Shown in pieces: positions 53,276 to 61,701 of a DNA stretch of 64,000 bases. The notes below the pieces were generated by a model that saw only the letters and a list, made by a program, of their open reading frames with translations, did no database searches and was not told the origin of the DNA. This stretch comes from Aurantimicrobium minutum (GTDB lineage: Bacteria; Actinomycetota; Actinomycetes; Actinomycetales; Microbacteriaceae), in contig NZ_JARXXU010000001.1 of the NCBI RefSeq assembly GCF_029894165.1, forward strand, positions 868,001 to 932,000, in the 5' to 3' direction. A program made the translations under genes and the position numbers. Numbering within the stretch: the first letter of the stretch is position 1; each line of letters starts with the position of its first letter.

Positions 53276-54001
53276 GTGACTACTACCGTTGCTGTTGTGG
53301 GCGCCTCAGGAAAACTGGGCTCGCTCGTCTGCCGTTTGATTAATGAATCCTCCGACTTTGAGCTGGTTGCTCAATTGGGGTCTCAAAGCGACCTTGCTGA
53401 AATGCTGGTGGCGGACATTGTCGTAGATGTATCCCTGCCCTCCATCAGCCGCAAGGTGCTCGAGTTTGCGGTGGAGAACGGCAAGTCGATCATGATTGGA
53501 ACCTCCGGCTGGTCCGCTGAGCGCATCAACCTGGTTGAGCCTCTGATCAATGCACACCCTGAAGTCGGTGTCATCTTCATCTCGAACTTCTCGCTCGGGT
53601 CTGCCCTCTCTGCCCACCTGGCCACCGTGGCTGCCAAGCATTTTGATTCCATTGAGATCATCGAAGCTCACGGGATTCACAAGGTTGACTCACCTTCCGG
53701 CACGGCAGTGAGCACAGCTGAGCGTATCGCCAAGGTTCGTGACTCAGATGTTCTTGCTCCTCACGCCGATCAGCGTGCACGCGGCCAGCTAGTGTCGGGA
53801 ATTCCCGTGCACTCCCTGCGCATGGCCGGGGTTGTGGCCAAACAGGATGTCGTCTTCGGTGGCAACGGTGAAACCGTCACCATTACTCACACCACCCTCT
53901 CTGACCGCTCCTATGAAGCGGGCATCATGGCTGCCATTCGTGCACTTCCTGGGCTTCAAGGCAAAATCGTCGGTCTTGACCGCGTGATCAGCCTGAGCTA
54001 G
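53276..54001 (+). CDS. dapB: 4-hydroxy-tetrahydrodipicolinate reductase
   Basis: 241 residues, shorter than the ~270 of E. coli. The nucleotide site VVGASGKLGSLVCRLI (~7-22), the GTSGWS and SNFSLGSAL blocks and the active-site IEAHGIHKVDSPSGTA (~128-143; the SPSGTA phosphate loop) are all clear. Makes tetrahydrodipicolinate for lysine and peptidoglycan. GTG start. Confidence 0.95.
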   Translation: MTTTVAVVGASGKLGSLVCRLINESSDFELVAQLGSQSDLAEMLVADIVVDVSLPSISRKVLEFAVENGKSIMIGTSGWSAERINLVEPLINAHPEVGVIFISNFSLGSALSAHLATVAAKHFDSIEIIEAHGIHKVDSPSGTAVSTAERIAKVRDSDVLAPHADQRARGQLVSGIPVHSLRMAGVVAKQDVVFGGNGETVTITHTTLSDRSYEAGIMAAIRALPGLQGKIVGLDRVISLS

Positions 54002-54009
54002 TCGTCGCC

Positions 54010-54459
54010 ATGAAGCGCGCACTTCTCTCAGCTCTGCTGATGGCCGCCCTGCTGGGCCTCTATTTGTGGGCTGCCCTCTATCAGGGCATTGTCATGATCA
54101 GCACCGGTGTTCCGGTTGCCATCGTGATGGGTGTTGCCCTGATTGTGCTGCCGTTAGCGGGTGGGTGGGGACTGTGGCGCGAGCTGTCCTTCGGTTTTGC
54201 CAGCACCAAACTGGGGAAACAACTCGAAGCTGAAGGTTTAGCTGAGGAAGAAAACCTGCCTCATCGTCCCAGTGGTCGCCCCATCCGTGCAGATGCTGAT
54301 AAAGCTTTTCCTCGCTACGCCGAAGAAGTGGACAACAACCCCGAGAGCTGGCGTGCCTGGTTCCGTTTGGGTGTTGCCTATGACGCCTCGGGGGACCGCA
54401 AGCGCGCGCGTGCTGCGATTCGGAAAGCAATTGCCTTGAACAAGGTCAATCCGGCCTAG
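54010..54459 (+). CDS. Membrane-anchored TPR-like protein
   Basis: 149 residues. Two hydrophobic helices (ALLSALLMAALLGLYLWAALYQ and VPVAIVMGVALIVLPLAGGWGLW) precede a cytoplasmic part ending in one TPR-type repeat (PESWRAWFRLGVAYDASGDRKRARAAIRKAI, in part). Similar small proteins follow dapB in other actinobacteria. A scaffold role is inference. Overlaps the convergent M23 gene by 4 bp. Confidence 0.65.
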   Translation: MKRALLSALLMAALLGLYLWAALYQGIVMISTGVPVAIVMGVALIVLPLAGGWGLWRELSFGFASTKLGKQLEAEGLAEEENLPHRPSGRPIRADADKAFPRYAEEVDNNPESWRAWFRLGVAYDASGDRKRARAAIRKAIALNKVNPA

Positions 54460-54959
54460 TCCCAGGGTAGTAAGACTGCTGCTGGCACGATGCTGAGCAT
54501 CGCCAGTGGGGAGAGGTAGTTCTCTCCTTGCCGGGCACCCATGTGGACACAGGCGCAATGAGGCCCCTCAGTTAGGAGGCCAATAACTTGGCCTCTGCTG
54601 ATGCTGTCGCCTTTCTGGACGAGAGCCTCAACAGGTTCAAAAGTGGAGAGAACACCCCCGTGATCTACGGACAGCACAGGGCGATCCACCACCCAGCCGG
54701 CAAAGTGCACCACGCCATCGGCCGGGGAGAGTATCTCTGTGCCTGGTTCTGCCACGAGGTCGATACCGCGGTGACCGCGGGAGTAGGCGCTGGTAGGGGC
54801 GCTGTAGTCACGAGAGATGGTGTGCGGGCCAGCAACAGGCCATGACCAACTTCCCGAGCGAAGTGCCTGTGCTGAGGAGTGTTGCAGGCTGAGCAGGACC
54901 GTCACGCTGAGCAAGCTCGTGGCGAGTATTCGGGTTATCCAGCTCTGAGGTTTCTGCAT
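54456..54959 (-). CDS. M23 (LytM) family metallopeptidase
   Basis: 167 residues. A signal-like hydrophobic start (ITRILATSLLSVTVLLSLQHSSAQA) fits secretion. The first zinc ligands are in SRGHRGIDLVAEPG (His and Asp, ~64-70) and the second His pattern in CACVHMGARQGENYLSPL (~136-153). LytM enzymes cut peptidoglycan cross-bridges; several actinobacterial copies are inactive, and the second site (CVHMG rather than the more common HLHWG) deserves care. CATGCT lies 6 nt before the ATG. Confidence 0.82.
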   Translation of the reverse strand: MQKPQSWITRILATSLLSVTVLLSLQHSSAQALRSGSWSWPVAGPHTISRDYSAPTSAYSRGHRGIDLVAEPGTEILSPADGVVHFAGWVVDRPVLSVDHGGVLSTFEPVEALVQKGDSISRGQVIGLLTEGPHCACVHMGARQGENYLSPLAMLSIVPAAVLLPWD

Positions 54960-54965
54960 GTACAG

Positions 54966-54971
54966 AGCATG
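54966..54971 (-). promoter_or_regulatory. -10-like box CATGCT, 6 nt before the M23 peptidase
   Basis: CATGCT-N6-ATG on the minus strand; weak hexamer. Confidence 0.3.
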
Positions 54972-54993
54972 AGTGATTCTTGCCCTGTGACGT

Positions 54994-55011
54994 CAGTTCA
55001 GCAACGAACTG
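54994..55011. repeat. Inverted repeat between MFS and M23 genes
   Basis: CAGTTC-N6-GAACTG, a perfect 6-bp hairpin 16 bp after the MFS stop. No T run follows, so terminator activity is doubtful. Confidence 0.4.
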
Positions 55012-55026
55012 GGGACAAGCTGGCAG

Positions 55027-56622
55027 CTATTTCACTGTGGTGGACTGCTGGGCGTATTCCGCATAGAGCTCGCGCTCTCGGTTGCGCTTGGGGAAGAAGG
55101 AGAACGTGATAATGACACCAATGGCCATCACGATAATTCCTGACAGATATGCCCAGTCCGCCCCGGAGAGGAAAGAGTCCTTCGCAGCCTGCACGATGGC
55201 ATCGCTGTATTGGGGATACTGCTTGGCGAGGTCTTCAGCGCTGCCGAAGCTCTTTTTGAGCGCAGAGCTGACATCACTGGTGATGAGTTGTTGTGTTGCA
55301 GCAGGGGCTCCTGCGATGGCGGTGGCAATCGCGGCGGCATATCCGGCACCCAAAATGGCACCCAAGAGTGACTGCATGATGGAGCCACCGAGGTCACGCT
55401 GCAGATCACCGGTTCCCGAGGCCATCCCCACCTTGGTCACCGGCACGGAATCGGTGAGGGCGTGAGAGGCAGGAGTTCCTGCAAAGCCCACCCCGCCACC
55501 GATCAGGATGTAGCTGATGGCCACGATGGACAGCGGCGTGTGAACATCCCAGCCCAGATACATCACGAGGAATCCAGCCATGCAGATCACGAAGCCCACC
55601 AGCAAGGTGATGCGTGAGCCGTAGCGTTCAATCATGCGGCTGGAGAACGGAGCAACGATCACCATCGTGATGGCGCAAGGCAAAATGGCTGCGCCTGCTT
55701 CCAGGGTGTTGTAACCCAGAACATTTTGTAGGAATTGTTGTCCGACGAACATGGCACCCATGAGGGAGCCAAAGACGATAATGCCGGATACCGCCGCCAC
55801 CCAGAACGGTGGCCGAGCGGCATACTTCAGGTCAAAGAGGGGCTCATGTGCTCTTTTCTGGCGCCAGAAGAACAGCACACCACTGACCGTGGCTGTGACC
55901 AACATGGTGATCGCGATATCGAGTTGACCATCGAGGGCAATGTAGTTAATGCCCAGGACCAGGGAGCCAATGAAGATGGCCGAGAGCACACCACCGAGAT
56001 GGTCAACCTTGTCGGTGGTTTCGTTGACGTGACCGGGCACCAGCTTGGCCACCAGAAAAATCGCCACGATGGCAAAAGGCACGGCAATGAGGAACGAATA
56101 GCCCCAAGGCAACACCAGCAGGACTGCACCTGCGAGCAGGGTGGAAGAAGCAGACATCGCGGCACCAATGGCAGACCACAGCGCGATGGCGCGCGTTCGG
56201 GCGGGCCCTGACCACAGTGCGGTAATGAGTGCCAACGTGGTGGGATAAGCCATACCGGCAGCAAAACCACCGATGAGGCGGGAGATCGCCAGCATCTCGA
56301 TAGACGTCGACATGGCAGACATGAAGGCCGCTGGAACGCCGATGATCAGACCGGACATCAGCATCATCTTGCGGCCGAAACGGTCACCCAAAGCGCCCAG
56401 ATAGAGCACCGTTGCCGCAAGACCCAGGGAGAAGCCCACGGCGACAATGTTGAGGCCAGCTTGCGAGGCACCCAAGTCCCGGCCAATATCGGGCAGCCCA
56501 ACATTCGCCACAGCCAAGTTCATGTTGGCCACACCCGCACCCAGAATGAGCGCCGTCAGCACCAATCCGGCCTTGGCCGGGGAGGTGCTGGGCGGAAGTG
56601 CGAGGGGGGAAGAAGATGCCAT
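55027..56622 (-). CDS. DHA2-family (14-helix) MFS transporter
   Basis: 531 residues with about fourteen hydrophobic helices. LGALGDRFGRKMMLMSG (~70-86) is the loop 2-3 motif, and the MNLAVANVGLPDIGRDLGAS helix 1 is typical of drug:H+ antiporter family 2 (QacA/EmrB-like). Multidrug or lipid-related export is likely; substrate unknown. ATG 56622 (MASSSPLAL) is chosen since CAAGAT lies 6 nt upstream and the longer frame to 56721 is not family-like. Confidence 0.88.
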   Translation of the reverse strand: MASSSPLALPPSTSPAKAGLVLTALILGAGVANMNLAVANVGLPDIGRDLGASQAGLNIVAVGFSLGLAATVLYLGALGDRFGRKMMLMSGLIIGVPAAFMSAMSTSIEMLAISRLIGGFAAGMAYPTTLALITALWSGPARTRAIALWSAIGAAMSASSTLLAGAVLLVLPWGYSFLIAVPFAIVAIFLVAKLVPGHVNETTDKVDHLGGVLSAIFIGSLVLGINYIALDGQLDIAITMLVTATVSGVLFFWRQKRAHEPLFDLKYAARPPFWVAAVSGIIVFGSLMGAMFVGQQFLQNVLGYNTLEAGAAILPCAITMVIVAPFSSRMIERYGSRITLLVGFVICMAGFLVMYLGWDVHTPLSIVAISYILIGGGVGFAGTPASHALTDSVPVTKVGMASGTGDLQRDLGGSIMQSLLGAILGAGYAAAIATAIAGAPAATQQLITSDVSSALKKSFGSAEDLAKQYPQYSDAIVQAAKDSFLSGADWAYLSGIIVMAIGVIITFSFFPKRNRERELYAEYAQQSTTVK

Positions 56623-56628
56623 ACCCCT

Positions 56629-56634
56629 ATCTTG
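56629..56634 (-). promoter_or_regulatory. -10-like box CAAGAT, 6 nt before the DHA2 MFS gene
   Basis: CAAGAT-N6-ATG on the minus strand. The spacer AGGGGT is purine-rich but only immediately adjacent to the ATG. Confidence 0.4.
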
Positions 56635-56838
56635 CCTGTTATGCTGGGGATGCACTCCATTTATGGGGTGACTTCGCGTGCCCATCACGTATGACAAAAC
56701 CCTTCGGTCGAAACTGAGCAATCATTTTCGCGGGAATTGCATCGGGCACTAGGGCGAGAACCAACCGGTCCTCGCGACATAACCGCAAGCGGTATGAGTT
56801 GTGCTGTGCACAAAACATACCTAGAAAAGGAGATGGCC
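56635..56838 (+). promoter_or_regulatory. Spacer and leader upstream of rpsB
   Basis: About 200 bp. A GCGAG/CTCGC pairing (about 56753-56778) and an ACCGC-AA-GCGGT hairpin (about 56782-56793) precede AAAGGAG. I could not place a convincing -10/-35 pair. No gene is seen. Confidence 0.35.
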
Positions 56839-57756
56839 ATGGCCGTCGTCACAATCCGCCAGCTGCTCGACAGCGGCGTTCACTTTGGACACCAGACCCG
56901 TCGTTGGAACCCGAAAGTAAAGCGTTTCGTTCTTGCTGAGCGTTCCGGTATCCACATCATCGATCTGCAGCAGTCGCTGGCTCACATCGACAACGCCTAT
57001 GACTTCGTCAAGGAAACTGTTGCTCACGGTGGATCCATCCTCTTCGTAGGAACCAAGAAGCAGGCTCAGGAGACCATCCTCGAGCAGGCAACCCGTGTAG
57101 GCCAGCCTTACGTCAACCAGCGTTGGCTCGGTGGCCTCCTCACCAACTTCAACACCGTCGGCAAGCGTCTTGCTCGCATGAAGGAACTCGAAGAGCTCGA
57201 CTTCGAAGACACTGCAAAGAGTGGCTTCACCAAGAAGGAACTGCTCATCAAGAAGCGCGAGCTCGACAAGCTTCACAAGAGCCTCGGTGGTATCCGTAAC
57301 CTGACCAAGACCCCTTCGGCGATCTGGGTTGTTGACACCAAGAAGGAGCACCTGGCTATCCAGGAAGCGAAGAAGCTTGGTATCCCCGTTATCGGTATCC
57401 TCGACACCAACTGTGACCCTGACGAGATGACCTACCCCATTCCCGGTAACGATGACGCCATCCGCTCCGTTGCACTGCTGACCCGCATCATTGCGGACGC
57501 AGCTGCAGAGGGTCTGATCCAGCGCCACCAGAAGCCTGCTGAGGGTGAAGCTGCAGAGCCACTTGCTGAGTGGGAGCGCGAACTCCTCGAAGCTGGTGCA
57601 CCTGCTGCTGAGGTAGCAGTTGAGGCTGCTGTTGTTGAGGCAGTTGCAGAAGTTGTCGCAGAAGAGGTTGTTGCTGACGCAGCAGCTGAAGAAAAGCCTG
57701 CTGCGAAGAAGGCTCCTGCAAAGAAGCCTGCTGCCAAGAAGCCCGCAGCAGAATAA
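56839..57756 (+). CDS. rpsB: 30S ribosomal protein S2
   Basis: 305 residues. The conserved core runs from [22 protein letters not shown] to [22 protein letters not shown] (~210-231). After it comes a ~60-residue Ala/Val/Glu-rich then Lys-Pro-Ala tail ([18 protein letters not shown]), longer than in E. coli and common in actinobacteria. ATG 56839 is chosen because AAAGGAG lies about 6 nt before it; the ATG at 56833 directly abuts that site. Confidence 0.97.
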   Translation: MAVVTIRQLLDSGVHFGHQTRRWNPKVKRFVLAERSGIHIIDLQQSLAHIDNAYDFVKETVAHGGSILFVGTKKQAQETILEQATRVGQPYVNQRWLGGLLTNFNTVGKRLARMKELEELDFEDTAKSGFTKKELLIKKRELDKLHKSLGGIRNLTKTPSAIWVVDTKKEHLAIQEAKKLGIPVIGILDTNCDPDEMTYPIPGNDDAIRSVALLTRIIADAAAEGLIQRHQKPAEGEAAEPLAEWERELLEAGAPAAEVAVEAAVVEAVAEVVAEEVVADAAAEEKPAAKKAPAKKPAAKKPAAE

Positions 57757-57792
57757 TTTCCCACTTTCAAGCCTTAATTAGGAGCTAGAACT

Positions 57793-58620
57793 ATGGCATC
57801 TTTCAGCATGGAAGACCTCAAGACCCTGCGCGAGCGCCTCGGCACCGGCATGGTCGACACCAAGAACGCCCTCACCGAAGCAAACGGTGACATGGAAAAG
57901 GCAACCGAGATTCTTCGTCTCAAGGGAGCAAAGGGTAACGCGAAGCGTGCCGACCGCTCCACCAGCGAAGGACTCGTTGCAGCCAAGGAAGAGAACGGCA
58001 CCGCAACCATGATCGAGCTCGCCTGCGAGACCGACTTCGTGGCAAAGGGTGACAAGTTCGTTGCACTCGCAGCGAAGGTTCTCGACGCAGTATCTGCAGC
58101 TGGTGCAACCTCGGTTGACGCAGGCCTCGCAGCTTCTGCAGGTTCGCAGACCGTGGCCGAACTCATCGCAGATGAGGCAGCTATCCTCGGTGAAAAGATT
58201 GAGCTTCGTCGTCTCGCTGCCTTCAGCGGCGACGCATTCTCCATCTACCTCCACCAGACCAGCCAGGACCTTCCTCCTCAGGTTGGTGTCGTTGTGGCAT
58301 ACACCGGTAGCGATGCAGAGACCGCTCGTGCCATTGCACAGCACATCTCCTTCGCTGACCCTGTCTACCTCAGCCGCGCAGATGTACCTGCAGAGGACAT
58401 CGAAAAAGAGCGTGCCATCGTTACCGAGATCAGCCGTAACGAGGGCAAGCCCGAAGCGCAGCTGGAAAAGATCGTGGACGGTCGTATCTCCGCCTACATC
58501 AAGCAGATCGCTCTGCTTGAGCAGGAGTACTCACGCGACAACAAGTTCAAGGTTCAGCAGGTTCTGGACAACGCTGGTGTCACCGTGACGAGCTTCGCTC
58601 GTTTCAAGGTTGGCGCATAG
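57793..58620 (+). CDS. tsf: Elongation factor Ts
   Basis: 275 residues. N-terminal UBA-like domain with LRERLGTGMVDTKNALTEANGD (~12-33), the EF-Tu nucleotide-exchange TMIELACETDFVAKG block (~71-85) and core domain. It reloads EF-Tu with GTP. AGGAG lies 8 nt before the ATG and it follows rpsB by 36 bp, the usual operon. Confidence 0.97.
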   Translation: MASFSMEDLKTLRERLGTGMVDTKNALTEANGDMEKATEILRLKGAKGNAKRADRSTSEGLVAAKEENGTATMIELACETDFVAKGDKFVALAAKVLDAVSAAGATSVDAGLAASAGSQTVAELIADEAAILGEKIELRRLAAFSGDAFSIYLHQTSQDLPPQVGVVVAYTGSDAETARAIAQHISFADPVYLSRADVPAEDIEKERAIVTEISRNEGKPEAQLEKIVDGRISAYIKQIALLEQEYSRDNKFKVQQVLDNAGVTVTSFARFKVGA

Positions 58621-58635
58621 TCGTTCACAACGTGA

Positions 58636-58670
58636 AAAGAAGCCCGGTCCGACATGGATCGGGCTTCTTT
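58636..58670 (+). terminator. rpsB-tsf terminator
   Basis: AAAGAAGCCCGGTCC pairs with its complement with one mismatch around a GACAT loop and ends in CTTCTTT. Confidence 0.85.
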
Positions 58671-58748
58671 CATGTGTGCCGTCTGTTATCACGCGGTTGC
58701 ACACAGTAAATTGGTAGTGAGCACCACCGCTGTTAACGAAGGAAACTC

Positions 58749-59462
58749 ATGCCGACACACACCCGCCGCCGCGTTCTGCTCAAGCTTTCGGGTGAGGCTT
58801 TTGGTGGCGGGGGACTAGGTGTGAACCCGGATGTGGTCAGTGCGATCGCGCGGGAAATCGCGGCAGCCTCCGAACAGGTCGATATCGCCGTCGTTGTCGG
58901 TGGCGGTAACTTCTTCCGCGGAGCTGAGTTGTCGCAGCGGGGCATGGATCGTGCTCGTGCGGACTACATGGGCATGCTGGGAACCGTCATGAACGCTCTC
59001 GCCCTGCAGGACTTCCTCGAGCAGGCTGGCGCTGCAACACGTGTGCAGTCGGCGATTGCGATGAGCCAGGTCGCTGAACCGTATCTTCCCCTGCGTGCCA
59101 TTCGTCACTTGGAAAAAGGTCGCGTCGTGGTCTTTGGTGCCGGTGCAGGTCTGCCCTTCTTCTCCACGGACACCGTTTCCGCACAGCGTGCTCTGGAGAT
59201 TCACGCCGACGAGGTCCTCGTGGCCAAGAACGGTGTTGACGGTGTGTACACCGCAGACCCCAAGACCGACCCCACCGCTGAAAAGCTTGAGACGGTCACT
59301 TTCCGTGACGCCCTCAAGCGCGGACTGAAAGTTGTCGATTCGACCGCATTTAGCCTCTGCATGGATAACAAGATGCCCATGCGCGTGTTCGGGATGGAGC
59401 CTTCTGGCAACATCACCAAGGCTATCCTGGGCGAAAAAATCGGCACACTCGTCACCAACTAG
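58749..59462 (+). CDS. pyrH: UMP kinase
   Basis: 237 residues, bacterial hexameric type. [15 protein letters not shown] (~8-22), VGGGNFFRG (~50-58) and [14 protein letters not shown] (~165-178) are the phosphate, glycine-loop and ATP-site blocks. It makes UDP from UMP. GAAGGAAA lies about 4 nt before the ATG. Starts the pyrH-frr-cdsA-DivIVA group. Confidence 0.96.
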   Translation: MPTHTRRRVLLKLSGEAFGGGGLGVNPDVVSAIAREIAAASEQVDIAVVVGGGNFFRGAELSQRGMDRARADYMGMLGTVMNALALQDFLEQAGAATRVQSAIAMSQVAEPYLPLRAIRHLEKGRVVVFGAGAGLPFFSTDTVSAQRALEIHADEVLVAKNGVDGVYTADPKTDPTAEKLETVTFRDALKRGLKVVDSTAFSLCMDNKMPMRVFGMEPSGNITKAILGEKIGTLVTN

Positions 59463-59496
59463 ACTGACATTCTGAACTAACTTTCAAGGAGTTACC

Positions 59497-60051
59497 GTGA
59501 TTGCGGATGTATTGGCAGATGCCACCGAGCGTATGACGAAGGCTGTCGAGGTCGCGAAGGAAGATTTTTCGAGCGTTCGCACCGGCCGCGCCAACCCTGC
59601 CATGTTCCAGAAAGTCATGGTCACCTACTACGGCAGCCCCACCCCACTTGCTCAGCTGGCCTCCATGCAAAACCCTGAGGCTCGTACCCTGCTCATCACC
59701 CCGTTTGATAAAACCGCACTGCGGGACATCGAGCAGGCTTTGCGCGATGTGCCCAACCTGGACGCAAACCCCACCAACGATGGCAACGTCATTCGCCTCA
59801 GCCTGCCTGAGCTCACCGAAGAGCGTCGCAAGGAATACGTCAAGATCGTGAAGACCAAGGGTGAAGATGCCAAGGTGTCTCTGCGTAACATTCGTCGCAG
59901 CGCCAAGGATGCCATTGACGGTTTCAAAGGTGAGCTCGGCGATGACGAGCGTGCACGTGGAGAGAAAGAACTCGAAGCCATCACCAAGAAGTATGTGGAC
60001 GCTATCGATGAAGCGCTCAAGCACAAGGAAGCTGAACTTCTCAAGGTTTAG
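59497..60051 (+). CDS. frr: Ribosome recycling factor
   Basis: 184 residues. [21 protein letters not shown] (~28-48) and [32 protein letters not shown] regions match RRF, which splits the post-termination ribosome with EF-G. AAGGAG lies 6 nt before the GTG. The gene follows pyrH by 34 bp as in nearly all bacteria. Confidence 0.97.
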   Translation: MIADVLADATERMTKAVEVAKEDFSSVRTGRANPAMFQKVMVTYYGSPTPLAQLASMQNPEARTLLITPFDKTALRDIEQALRDVPNLDANPTNDGNVIRLSLPELTEERRKEYVKIVKTKGEDAKVSLRNIRRSAKDAIDGFKGELGDDERARGEKELEAITKKYVDAIDEALKHKEAELLKV

Positions 60052-60075
60052 TTCCTGAGCTCAGGCACTGCTCTC

Positions 60076-61050
60076 ATGACGGAGAACCCCGATCGCGATG
60101 AACACAGCCGGAGAAATCCAGCTGGTGAACTTCATGCGCAATTTCGCGCCACGCGCGCGGATTTTGAACGCCAACTCGAGGCCAGGCGTCTCCAGTTCGA
60201 GAAAACGAACGAGCGCATCAAGCAAAAGTCGGGTCGTAATCTTCTGGGCGCCATTGGTATTGGGGTCGTGCTCGGCGGACTTCTGCTGCTGAGTTTGTTG
60301 GTCAACAAAGACCTGTTCATGCTCTTTGCCGCCGTCCTGCTCGGTATTTCCTCTGTGGAACTCGCGACTGCACTCCACGCGATGGGGCGCCGTGTTCCTC
60401 GCATCCCCTCGGCGGTAACAGCTGTTGTGGCTGTTCCCGCTGCGTATTACTTCGGGATTCTGGCCGCCATCGCGGTCGTGATCGTGGGAACGCTGGTGGT
60501 TACCCTCTGGCGTGCAGTAGAAATCACCCGTGGCTATCACGCCGTGGCTGAGGTCAGTCTGCGAAAAGACTTCTTGGCTGCTGGTTTTGTGCAGCTCTAT
60601 GTCACGTTGCTCGGTGCTTTTGCCGTGGCCTTGGTCGCCCAACCAGAGGGGCAGTGGTGGACGCTGGCTTTCCTCATCATCGTGGTCTCCGTTGATACCG
60701 GGGCTTATGTCAGCGGTCTGAATTTTGGCAAGCATCTCATGGCGCCCAAGATAAGCCCCAAGAAAACGTGGGAAGGCTTTGCTGGCGCGGCACTGGCGTC
60801 CATCATTGCGGCAGTGCTGCTGAGCCTGTTTATGTTGCACCAACCTTGGTGGTTTGGTCTCATTCTGGGCCCCATCATTTTGGTCACGGCCACGCTGGGT
60901 GACCTCGGTGAATCTCACATCAAACGCACAATTGGAGTCAAGGACATGAGCTCGTGGCTAGCTGGTCACGGTGGATTCCTTGATCGCCTCGATTCAATCC
61001 TGCCGTCCGCGCTGGTGATGTATCTGCTCTATATCCTTGTTGTGCACTAA
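60076..61050 (+). CDS. cdsA: Phosphatidate cytidylyltransferase
   Basis: 324 residues. A ~75-residue charged cytoplasmic start precedes eight or so hydrophobic helices; the CdsA signature GDLGESHIKRTIGVKDMSSW with GGFLDRLDSIL near the end (~274-305) is intact. It makes CDP-diacylglycerol for phospholipids. In Mycobacterium it is followed by rlmN and then, further on, dxr-rip1-ispG; here rlmN is missing and dxr lies ~38 kb away in the same window. Confidence 0.95.
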   Translation: MTENPDRDEHSRRNPAGELHAQFRATRADFERQLEARRLQFEKTNERIKQKSGRNLLGAIGIGVVLGGLLLLSLLVNKDLFMLFAAVLLGISSVELATALHAMGRRVPRIPSAVTAVVAVPAAYYFGILAAIAVVIVGTLVVTLWRAVEITRGYHAVAEVSLRKDFLAAGFVQLYVTLLGAFAVALVAQPEGQWWTLAFLIIVVSVDTGAYVSGLNFGKHLMAPKISPKKTWEGFAGAALASIIAAVLLSLFMLHQPWWFGLILGPIILVTATLGDLGESHIKRTIGVKDMSSWLAGHGGFLDRLDSILPSALVMYLLYILVVH

Positions 61051-61080
61051 GCCACAGCTTTCTCTGAAAGAATCGAACTC

Positions 61081-61638
61081 GTGAGTAAGACTTTCCCCCT
61101 CGTCAAGCGCGGTGTCCTTGGCTATAGCGTGAGCCACGTGGATGCTTTCATCGCTGAGGCACGAGTGGCCTATGACAACCAGATTGCAGGCGCGACGTCA
61201 CTGACCTCCACTGCAATTCGTCAGACATCTTTCTCATCCGAGAAGGGTGGCTACTCCACCAAGCATGTTGACGGTGCTCTGGAGCGTTTGGAAACAGCAT
61301 TTGCTGATCGGGAACGTGCTGTCGCACTGGCCACTTCCGGTGAAGCACACTGGTTGGAACAAGCCAGCATAAAGTCTGCAGAACTCGCTGCACGCTTCAG
61401 TCGTGAGCCCAAGCATATGTTCCGCCGGGCAGGTTTCCTGGTTCAGGGTTACGCCGTCAAAGATGTGGATGCCTTCGCCTCACGCGTGCGTGGATTCCTC
61501 ACCGAAGGATCTCCGCTCACTGTGGCTGATGTTCGCTCGGTCACCTTCCGATCATCGCGTGGTGGATACGACGAAGCTCAGGTGGATGCCGTCCTCGACG
61601 CCGTGATTGACCTCCTGTTGTCTCTCGGAAACTCCTAA
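61081..61638 (+). CDS. DivIVA-like protein with four tandem GY...VD modules
   Basis: 185 residues. The short DivIVA N-terminal motif (F...GY...-VD) occurs four times: FPLVKRGVLGYSVSHVDAFI (~5-24), FSSEKGGYSTKHVDGAL (~50-66), FLVQGYAVKDVDAFA (~118-132) and FRSSRGGYDEAQVDAVL (~153-169). No long coiled coil is seen, so it differs from true DivIVA/Wag31. The family is annotated as DivIVA-domain containing; a role at membrane curvature or division site is inferred. AAGAAT sits 7 nt before the GTG. Confidence 0.8.
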   Translation: MSKTFPLVKRGVLGYSVSHVDAFIAEARVAYDNQIAGATSLTSTAIRQTSFSSEKGGYSTKHVDGALERLETAFADRERAVALATSGEAHWLEQASIKSAELAARFSREPKHMFRRAGFLVQGYAVKDVDAFASRVRGFLTEGSPLTVADVRSVTFRSSRGGYDEAQVDAVLDAVIDLLLSLGNS

Positions 61639-61651
61639 AACCCCTGTTCAG

Positions 61652-61667
61652 AGCCACCGCGGTGGCT
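61652..61667 (+). terminator. Palindromic hairpin after the DivIVA-like gene
   Basis: AGCCACCGCGGTGGCT is a perfect 16-bp palindrome followed by TTATCT. The T run is weak. Confidence 0.55.
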
Positions 61668-61701
61668 TATCTACAGCCTTCTGGGCTAAAATCGGATAAC
61701 T

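Noticed and set aside
54994-55011. Inverted repeat as terminator for the DHA2 MFS gene
   Set aside because: Only 6 bp and no T run; kept as a repeat rather than a terminator.
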